Shown here: positions 58,344 through 64,000 of the stretch, in pieces | Layout of the letters: each line of letters opens with the position of its first letter | How positions within the stretch are numbered: the stretch's first letter is position 1 | Assembly (NCBI GenBank): GCA_910579685.1 | Contig: CAJTVN010000001.1 | Location: 62,001 to 126,000, forward strand | DNA: 64,000 nt | Source of the DNA: an uncultured Lachnospiraceae bacterium | GTDB taxonomy: Bacteria; Bacillota; Clostridia; Lachnospirales; Lachnospiraceae | Reading direction: 5' to 3' | Program-made: the position numbers and the translations under genes | Notes under the pieces: generated by a model | Seen by the model: the letters and a program-made list of their open reading frames with translations, nothing else | What the model was told of the DNA's origin: nothing | The model's database searches: none

Positions 58344-60740
58344 GGAAAAGCCATGTTCCATAAGCCGAAGCTTTGCCGTCTCTGACAGTGCGGCCTGCTC
58401 TGTCAGTGTCCGGTAGGTCTCCCTGTCAGCCGTGCGCAGCCGGTCATACAGGTCGTTCTTTGCGTTGTTGCCGGTCTGCAGGCGGGTGATGGTCTGACGG
58501 ACGGCCTCCTCTCTTTTTTTCTGCGCCTCGTCCTCAAAGGTTACGAGAATCTCGTAAACGGTTCCCGGAAGCACCTGCTCGAGACAGACCGTGAGTCTTC
58601 CGTTGTCATCCGTAAGGACGGAAATTTCTTTTCCATCAGCCACGGCCTGAACCTCTCCGGTAGTAATGTTGCAAAATTCCAGCAGAAAGCTTCGCACGGG
58701 AAGGGATGCCTTTGTCTGACAGGTGAGGGTAAGCTTTTGCTGATTATCGTTTACTGCCCGTGATTCCAGCAGCGTGTCGATTCTCTCACCGTCAAGATCC
58801 TCGTGAAGGGTGTAGCTTCCGGTTCCACGGCTTACGATAACCTTTAGTTTTTCCGGATTTGTCCAGTCATTTGTGGTTTCCCGGTTATCCAATACAAAGA
58901 AGCCGCCCTCTTTGAGAAGAACCGGGATGGAATCCAGCCAGCGGACCATGGTGAGATGGCATCCTCCCTGATACTCGTCTCCTGTGAAGAGATCGGTCCA
59001 TCTGCCGTCCGGAAGCCAGACCGGGATCCTGCTCATTCCCTCCTCTTTTGCTTTTTCCGTGGCAGGAGCCACAAGGAGCTGGCCGCCGAACAGATACTGA
59101 TCCGGGCACTCGTATGCCTCGGATTTTTCCGGGTAGGCATAGTACATAGGCTCAATGAGGGCAAGTCCGTTGTCCGTGTTCTCATAGGATGCCGAATACA
59201 GGAAGGGAATCATGCGGTGGCGCAGGCGCAGAAATTCTTCCGCAATCAGCCCGGTTCCGCCCATGTAGGCCCAGGGCTCCTTGGTAAAGGTAAGACAGCT
59301 CGTGCTGTGCATGCGGTTGATCGGGCTGAATACGCCGAACTGCAGGAAACGGACATACAGCTCGTCATCCTTATAACCTAACATGTGTCCGCCAATGTCA
59401 TGGCTCCACCAGGTATAACCCACATTGGAGGCCGTGGCCGTAAAGTAGGGCAGGTATTTGAGCGTTTTCCAGGTCACAAGGGTATCACCGGAAAAGCCAA
59501 GAGGATACCTGTGGGAACCGATACCGCAGTAGCGTGATAAAATAAGGGGATGGTGGAAAAGTCCGTTGTCGAGATAATGATAGTGGTTTAGGGCCCAGAG
59601 AGGATCCAGACCTTCCATGGAGGATTCGCTTCCCTGCTGCCAGTCGATCCACCAGAAATCAACGCCGTCCTTTTCGTATGGCCTGTGAAGCACTTCAAAA
59701 TATGCATTGATATAGCGGTCGCTGGATATATCAAAGGGAATCTGGAACTCCGTTTTCGGATCAACGCCCATTGCCCTGGCCATTTCTTCGTAAAAGTCTT
59801 CAAAATAGCGCACACCCTGGGCTGGATGAAGGTTCAGGGTGATACAAAGATTCCGCTCGTGGAGCTTTTGCAGAAAGCGCCTATAGTCGGGAAATAAATC
59901 CGTGTTCCAGCTGTAACCAGTCCACCCATTGTTACCGCCGTGGAGATCATCGTTTTTGCCATCTCTCGTAATTCCCTTTGCCTCGTCAAGGGTTTCAGAC
60001 CAATGCCAGTCCATATCTATGGTGGCGACAGTAAAAGGAACCTTTCTTGCGGCAAAGCGGTCCATGAGCTGCAGATATTCCTTTTCTGTATAAGCGTAAT
60101 AGCGGCTCCACCAGTTTCCCAGAGCGAACCTGGGGATAAGAGGTGTTTTTCCGCAGAGCTGATACAGAGCTCTTACAGCTCCCCGGAAGTTCTTCCCGTA
60201 GGCGAATATATAGAGATCCGTTTCCTCAAAATCGCGAGGGCTTAGGGTTCCGTCAGCTTTGAGAAGCAGAGAAGCGCTGTCATCGATAACAGCCACGCCG
60301 TTTTTAGAGACAACACCGTGATCTAATTCGATGGGGTGGGCACCGGGCTCTCCATCATTAAAAGGAATCCACATATCGCCATCGCAGCAGTCAAGCGTAC
60401 GGTAGGTGCCAAGAAGGCTGCCTTCATTATTCAGGAATACCTTTTCTTTGCTGTCGGAAAAAATAAGATAACTCTCCGGAATTTCCTTTTTGAGGACAAG
60501 ACATACCTGGTCGGTTATGACTTGAAAACCTTCAGAGGTTTGTTCTGTGCGGAAGGAAACGGGAGGCAGATTCCGGAACCATATGGACTGAGTAGCCTCG
60601 TCACAGAACTGCAGATTTTCGCTCTTTTCAATACGCAACAGGCAATCTGTCAGAACAGTAATCCTAAGATCGCCTGTAACGATTACGTTTTCCGGCCTGG
60701 CCGCCGGATTTGTTTGTGCAATTAAATGTTTTTCCAGCAT
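58332..60740 (-). CDS. Glycoside hydrolase family 31
   Basis: An 802-residue alpha-glycosidase of GH31 (alpha-glucosidase/alpha-xylosidase group). An N-terminal galactose-mutarotase-like domain (about 15-190) precedes the TIM barrel with LGNWWSRYYAYTEKEY, the nucleophile Asp366 in WWIDWQQG and the acid/base Asp419 in GFSGDTLVTW; beta domains follow. The WIDWQQG nucleophile loop differs from the WIDMNE of typical alpha-glucosidases, so substrate is uncertain. No signal peptide is present, so it acts in the cytoplasm. AAGGAG lies 8 bases before the ATG, with a consensus promoter and a cre-type box upstream. No transporter is adjacent. Confidence 0.92.
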   Translation of the reverse strand: MLEKHLIAQTNPAARPENVIVTGDLRITVLTDCLLRIEKSENLQFCDEATQSIWFRNLPPVSFRTEQTSEGFQVITDQVCLVLKKEIPESYLIFSDSKEKVFLNNEGSLLGTYRTLDCCDGDMWIPFNDGEPGAHPIELDHGVVSKNGVAVIDDSASLLLKADGTLSPRDFEETDLYIFAYGKNFRGAVRALYQLCGKTPLIPRFALGNWWSRYYAYTEKEYLQLMDRFAARKVPFTVATIDMDWHWSETLDEAKGITRDGKNDDLHGGNNGWTGYSWNTDLFPDYRRFLQKLHERNLCITLNLHPAQGVRYFEDFYEEMARAMGVDPKTEFQIPFDISSDRYINAYFEVLHRPYEKDGVDFWWIDWQQGSESSMEGLDPLWALNHYHYLDNGLFHHPLILSRYCGIGSHRYPLGFSGDTLVTWKTLKYLPYFTATASNVGYTWWSHDIGGHMLGYKDDELYVRFLQFGVFSPINRMHSTSCLTFTKEPWAYMGGTGLIAEEFLRLRHRMIPFLYSASYENTDNGLALIEPMYYAYPEKSEAYECPDQYLFGGQLLVAPATEKAKEEGMSRIPVWLPDGRWTDLFTGDEYQGGCHLTMVRWLDSIPVLLKEGGFFVLDNRETTNDWTNPEKLKVIVSRGTGSYTLHEDLDGERIDTLLESRAVNDNQQKLTLTCQTKASLPVRSFLLEFCNITTGEVQAVADGKEISVLTDDNGRLTVCLEQVLPGTVYEILVTFEDEAQKKREEAVRQTITRLQTGNNAKNDLYDRLRTADRETYRTLTEQAALSETAKLRLMEHGFSSFF

Positions 60741-60776
60741 AATGTTTCTCCTTATGAGTTTGATATCATTGTCTTT

Positions 60777-60805
60777 ATTGTATCTGCCTTAGGAAGGAGT
60801 GTCAA
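60777..60805 (-). promoter_or_regulatory. Sigma-A promoter of the GH31 gene
   Basis: On the minus strand TTGACA (60805-60800), a 17-base spacer and TACAAT (60782-60777), a near-perfect promoter 37 bases before the ATG. Confidence 0.85.
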
Positions 60806-60810
60806 TTAAA

Positions 60811-60825
60811 TTGAAAACGGTTTCT
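60811..60825 (-). promoter_or_regulatory. cre-type operator beside the GH31 promoter
   Basis: TTGAAAACGGTTTCT (plus strand) matches the cre consensus WTGNAANCGNWNNCW at all 15 positions. It lies 5 bases upstream of the GH31 -35, where CcpA could activate or a LacI-type regulator could act. It may also influence the divergent small gene at 60916. The regulator is not in the window. Confidence 0.65.
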
Positions 60826-60877
60826 TTTTGTCAGGGATAAATATTTTAATGAATGCATATATTATGATACTTGTCCA

Positions 60878-60883
60878 TATAAT
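60878..60883 (+). promoter_or_regulatory. Possible -10 box of the small coiled-coil gene
   Basis: A perfect TATAAT lies 33 bases before the ATG at 60916, without a convincing -35; a second TATGAT is at 60863-60868. Confidence 0.35.
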
Positions 60884-60915
60884 ATAGTATCTTTTGATTT
60901 TGTTGGAGGGAAAAT

Positions 60916-61143
60916 ATGGCAAGAGGACAGAGAAAACCGTTAGAACAGAAAATTGAAGAAAAACAGAAGATCATAGATTCTTTGGAAATTAGAATCGAGA
61001 AAGAGAGAGAAGAGCTGCGGGATTTGTTAAACGAGCAGAAATTTGCAAAATTAGAGGAGATCGGAGCCATTATTGAAAGCTCAAATTTGTCTATGGAGGA
61101 GGTGGAAAGAATACTTTCAGAACATGCTTCTCATGTGGCGTAG
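60916..61143 (+). CDS. Small coiled-coil protein, function unknown
   Basis: A 75-residue, highly charged protein (MARGQRKPLEQKIEEKQKII) with heptad-like spacing over about residues 8-42, predicted to form a coiled coil, and a Leu/Glu C-terminal helix (SNLSMEEVERILSEHAS). It has a good GTTGGAGGG ribosome site and its own terminator, which supports a real gene. I do not recognise the family; the shape resembles small adaptor or regulator proteins, but this is not evidence of function. Confidence 0.7.
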   Translation: MARGQRKPLEQKIEEKQKIIDSLEIRIEKEREELRDLLNEQKFAKLEEIGAIIESSNLSMEEVERILSEHASHVA

Positions 61144-61150
61144 GAAAAAG

Positions 61151-61194
61151 AAAAGGCAGGGAAAACGCACCGCGCGTTTGGCTCTGTCTTTTTT
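61151..61194 (+). terminator. Rho-independent terminator
   Basis: AAAAGGCAGGG pairs with CTCTGTCTTTT (two G-U pairs), enclosing an inner AAACGC/GCGTTT stem, and ends in Ts. It lies 7 bases after the small coiled-coil gene. Confidence 0.8.
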
Positions 61195-61209
61195 GCTTTA
61201 AAGGGGTAG

Positions 61210-61237
61210 TTGACTGTGCTAAAAAAACTGTTATAAT
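61210..61237 (+). promoter_or_regulatory. Putative promoter of the MATE operon
   Basis: TTGACT (61210-61215), a 16-base spacer and TATAAT (61232-61237), followed 64 bases later by the first MATE gene. Confidence 0.75.
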
Positions 61238-61300
61238 CATAATTATATTCGCAATCTGACTAATGGACGATATTTTCAGACAAATGAGGAGCGGACGATC

Positions 61301-62674
61301 ATGACGCAGACAGAACCAGGGGAAAAGAAGCGCGGACACAGCAGAGAAAACATACGTATCACCTTCAATATGGCATGGCCTTCCATTGTGGAGTCCTTTT
61401 TTGTGGCCTTCGCAGGGCTGGTGGATTCGCTTATGGTCAGCTCTCTTGGCTCCTATGCGGTGGCGGCTGTGGGACTGACCACTCAGCCCAAATTTATAGG
61501 GCTTTCCCTCTTTTTCGCACTGAATGTGGCGGTCTCGGCTCTGGTGGCAAGGCGAAGAGGCGAAAAGAATCAGGATGAGGCCAACCGGATTCTTGGCACG
61601 GCGATTGTCTTTCTTCTGGCGGCGGCAGTGGTTTTGAGTGTCCTTTTCGTGGCGCTGGCAGATCCAGTGATACGGCTGTGCGGTTCCACGGCAGAGACTC
61701 ATGACAGTGCGGTGGCTTATTTTCGCATCATTATGGGGGGCATGATTTTCAACTGTATCCAGATGGGAATCAATTCGGCCCAGAGAGGTGCGGGAAACAC
61801 CAAGATTACCATGCGCACCAATGTGACCTCCAACACGGTAAATATTATTTTCAACTATCTTCTGATCGGCGGACATTTCGGATTTCCGGCGCTGGGGATT
61901 CACGGTGCGGCGCTTGCCACGGTTCTTGGGACCGTTGTGGCCTGCATTATGAGCATCCTCTCCATTCTGAAACCGGAGGGCTTTATCAGTATTCCCTATA
62001 TTATGGAGCACAGAATACGGCCTGCGGCAAGAAGCTTTTTCAGCCTTGTCCGGGTGGGCTACAGCGTTTTCTTTGAGCAGATCCTGATGAGGATCGGATT
62101 TATGATGACGGCAATCATGGCGGCCAGGCAGGGTACGGATGCCATGGCGGCGCATCAGGTTGGCATGAACATCATGGGCTTGTCCTTTTCTTTTGGGGAC
62201 GGGCTTCAGGCGGCCGCCGTTGCGCTCATAGGCCGGAGTCTTGGCGCAGGAGATGAGAAGCTGGCAAAAGAGTTTGGAAGTATATGCAGGATGTTTGGAG
62301 GAGTGATCTCCGCATGCCTTGCCGTTACCTATTTTCTTGGGGCAAGTCCTCTCATGAGTCTGTTTTTTGAGGAGGAGCATATTGTGACGATCGGGGTCAG
62401 CATCATGTGCGTGATTATCTTTGTGGTGGCCTTTCAGATCAGCCAGGTGGTCTATATGGGATGCCTGCGGGGAGCGGGAGATACGCTTTACACGGCAGTG
62501 GCCTCCACTGTCAGCGTTACCTTTATCCGAACCGTGGTCTCCTATCTGGGCGGCTATGTATTCGGATGGGGAATCGTGGGAATCTGGCTGGGCGTACTCG
62601 GGGATCAGATTTCACGGTTTACCTTTGCCTCCATACGGTTTAAGAAGGGACGCTGGACACAAATAAAAATTTAA
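61301..62674 (+). CDS. MATE family efflux transporter (first copy)
   Basis: A 457-residue multidrug and toxic compound exporter with about twelve hydrophobic segments. The N-terminal MAWPSIVESFFVAFAGLVDSLMV and the matching second-half start at about residue 240 (SVFFEQILMRIGFMMTA) show the twofold MATE repeat, with the PxxxxxxxxxxxD pattern near residue 28-40. The N-terminal 22 residues are hydrophilic. GAGGAG lies upstream of the ATG. Drug or toxin substrates cannot be inferred. A second MATE gene follows after 40 bases. Confidence 0.93.
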   Translation: MTQTEPGEKKRGHSRENIRITFNMAWPSIVESFFVAFAGLVDSLMVSSLGSYAVAAVGLTTQPKFIGLSLFFALNVAVSALVARRRGEKNQDEANRILGTAIVFLLAAAVVLSVLFVALADPVIRLCGSTAETHDSAVAYFRIIMGGMIFNCIQMGINSAQRGAGNTKITMRTNVTSNTVNIIFNYLLIGGHFGFPALGIHGAALATVLGTVVACIMSILSILKPEGFISIPYIMEHRIRPAARSFFSLVRVGYSVFFEQILMRIGFMMTAIMAARQGTDAMAAHQVGMNIMGLSFSFGDGLQAAAVALIGRSLGAGDEKLAKEFGSICRMFGGVISACLAVTYFLGASPLMSLFFEEEHIVTIGVSIMCVIIFVVAFQISQVVYMGCLRGAGDTLYTAVASTVSVTFIRTVVSYLGGYVFGWGIVGIWLGVLGDQISRFTFASIRFKKGRWTQIKI

Positions 62675-62714
62675 GTGCTGGATCGTAAGCTTTGCGACCG
62701 GCGGGAGAAGATAC

Positions 62715-64000
62715 ATGAAAAAGGATTTAACCCAGGGAAGCGTTACGAAAACCATGCTGCTGTTTGCGGGGCCCATGATACTTGGGAATCTGCTTCAGCA
62801 GTGTTATAACATTGCGGACACTCTGATTGTGGGCAGGTTTCTGGGAGCGGACGCACTGGCGGCAGTGGGTTCCGCCTATACGCTGATGACATTTTTAACC
62901 TCCATTCTGATCGGGCTGTGCATGGGAAGCGGTGCGGTCTTTTCTGTGTATTTCGGGAGAAAGGATCTTGGAGGGATGAAAAGGAGCATGTGCGCCTCCT
63001 TTTTTTTCATTTCGGCTGCCTCCCTTTTGATGAACGGGGCGGTGTTTTTTGGGATTCACCTGATCCTGCGGCTTCTGCAGGTGCCGCAGGCGGTCTATGA
63101 TCTGATGTACGATTACGTGTGGGTGATCTTTTTCGGTATCTTTTTTGTGTTTCTCTATAATTACTTTGCTTTCCTTTTGCGTGCGGTAGGAAATTCCCTG
63201 ATTCCGCTCTGTTTTCTCGGCGGTGCTGCTTTTCTGAATATCGTGCTGGATCTCGTGTTTGTCATGTCTTTTTCCTGGGGGGTTAAGGGGGCGGCTCTGG
63301 CGACAGTGATCGCCCAGGCGGTTTCCGGGATCGGGATTGGATTTTACGCATGGTTCGGCATGCCTGAACTTCGTCCGGGAAGAGAGGAGATACGCCTTGC
63401 GGGGCAAAACGCCCCGGAAATCCTGCGCCACAGCTTTGCGGCCTGCGTGCAGCAGTCGGTAATGAATTTCGGGATTCTCATGATCCAGGGGCTGGTGAAC
63501 AGCTTTGGAACGGCGGTGATGGCGGCCTTTGCGGCGGCTGTCAAAATAGATTCCTTCGCCTACATGCCTGCCCAGGAGTTTGGAAACGCCTTTTCTCTCT
63601 TTATCTCCCAGAACCACGGGGCGGGAAGGCAGGAGCGCGTAAGGCTCGGTATCCGCAGGGCGGCCGGGGTTTCGGTCCTGTTCTGTTTGGCTGTTTCGGC
63701 GGGAATCTGTCTTTTGGCCCCGAAGCTGATGGAACTGTTTGTGGATTCCGGCGAGAGGCAGATCATAGCGATCGGTGTGGGATATCTGAGGGTGGAGGGC
63801 GCTTTCTACTGCGGGATCGGTCTTTTGTTTCTGCTGTACGGCTTTTACCGTGGAATCGAGAAACCGGAGATGTCGCTGGTTCTCACGGTTATTTCCCTTG
63901 GCACAAGGGTGCTTTTGGCTTACCTGCTTGCCCCTCGTCCGTCAATCGGTGTGTGGGGGATCTGGTGGGCGATTCCCATCGGGTGGTTTCTGGCGGATCT
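62715..64000 (+). CDS. MATE family efflux transporter (second copy), 3' end beyond window
   Basis: The first 428 residues of a MATE exporter, running off the window end. It begins MKKDLTQGSVTKTMLLFAGP, with ILGNLLQQCYNIADTLIVGRFLG, the usual clostridial DinF/NorM-like start, and differs clearly from the adjacent copy, so the pair is not a recent duplication. At least nine hydrophobic segments are visible. Normal length is about 450, so only some 20-30 residues are missing. GGGAGAAG precedes the ATG; it is probably cotranscribed with the first copy. Confidence 0.93.
   Translation, partial: MKKDLTQGSVTKTMLLFAGPMILGNLLQQCYNIADTLIVGRFLGADALAAVGSAYTLMTFLTSILIGLCMGSGAVFSVYFGRKDLGGMKRSMCASFFFISAASLLMNGAVFFGIHLILRLLQVPQAVYDLMYDYVWVIFFGIFFVFLYNYFAFLLRAVGNSLIPLCFLGGAAFLNIVLDLVFVMSFSWGVKGAALATVIAQAVSGIGIGFYAWFGMPELRPGREEIRLAGQNAPEILRHSFAACVQQSVMNFGILMIQGLVNSFGTAVMAAFAAAVKIDSFAYMPAQEFGNAFSLFISQNHGAGRQERVRLGIRRAAGVSVLFCLAVSAGICLLAPKLMELFVDSGERQIIAIGVGYLRVEGAFYCGIGLLFLLYGFYRGIEKPEMSLVLTVISLGTRVLLAYLLAPRPSIGVWGIWWAIPIGWFLAD

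Noticed and set aside
1..64000. tRNA, rRNA, CRISPR arrays, insertion sequences, prophage or conjugative elements
   Set aside because: No gap is long enough for rRNA, no tRNA cloverleaf with a TTCRA-type T-loop was spotted in the gaps, no regular spaced repeats were seen, and no transposase, integrase or phage gene is among the coding regions.

Overview
The window looks like chromosomal core sequence from a spore-forming, anaerobic, low-oxygen-adapted member of the Clostridia, most likely family Lachnospiraceae. The reasons are a complete spoIIIA operon and spoIVB, the Firmicutes gene orders rimP-nusA-ylxR-ylxQ-infB-rbfA and xseAB-ispA-dxs-tlyA-nadK-argR-recN-spoIVB, a CIRCE-controlled groESL, iron-sulfur and flavodiiron enzymes, and strong GGAGG ribosome binding sites. 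The family assignment is inference from gene content and protein style; no rRNA or tRNA gene was seen. I found no insertion sequence, prophage, CRISPR array or plasmid-type gene.

Layout. 1-2.5 kb: the end of nfo facing a two-component pair on the minus strand (KdpE-type regulator and a short KdpD-type kinase). 2.6-5.9 kb: a membrane-anchored GH25 lysozyme, an unrecognised basic protein and a protein with a degenerate GGDEF domain, closed by a terminator. 6.0-8.2 kb: groESL. 8.2-11.8 kb: a heterodimeric ABC exporter. 11.9-17.3 kb: an exopolysaccharide priming transferase, a dGTPase-like HD protein, manC and ugd. 17.3-23.3 kb: a CPBP protease, a two-subunit putative 5-oxoproline transporter (DUF969/DUF979), pyroglutamyl peptidase and an 856-residue fusion enzyme (CoA-disulfide-reductase-like, rhodanese, siroheme sulfite/nitrite-reductase-like, ferredoxin). 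23.3-31.9 kb: the transcription/translation operon rimP to ribF. 31.9-33.0 kb: a secreted NlpC/P60 hydrolase with a consensus promoter. 33.0-35.6 kb: rpsO-pnp. 35.7-41.0 kb: spoIIIAA-AH. 41.0-45.0 kb: deoB, prfC and a transglutaminase-like lipoprotein. 45.1-55.6 kb: an Asp23/Gls24 protein, nusB, xseAB, ispA, dxs, tlyA, nadK, argR, recN, spoIVB. 55.7-64.0 kb: a flavodiiron protein, a Rieske flavoprotein, a GH31 glycosidase on the minus strand with a cre-type box, a small coiled-coil protein and two tandem MATE exporters, the second cut by the window end.

How the parts relate. Most genes are housekeeping and lie in tight co-directional operons with 4-base overlaps. The accessory content is mainly envelope, transport and sulfur/oxygen chemistry. 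The strongest candidate for something under-described is the four-module persulfide/sulfite fusion enzyme at 20691-23261, placed behind the 5-oxoproline transport and pyroglutamyl peptidase genes. Regulatory DNA of note includes a perfect 36-bp palindrome in the leader of the nusA operon, an inverted repeat enclosing the -10 box of the ABC exporter promoter, a cre-like box on the groESL promoter beside CIRCE, and a consensus cre box beside the GH31 promoter. spoIVB is not followed by spo0A as it usually is in this lineage.

No gene-free stretch exceeds 300 bases; the longest (5922-6193) holds a terminator, an AT-rich spacer, the groESL promoter with a cre-like box, and CIRCE. All functional calls rest on reading motifs and known family traits by eye; no database search was run.
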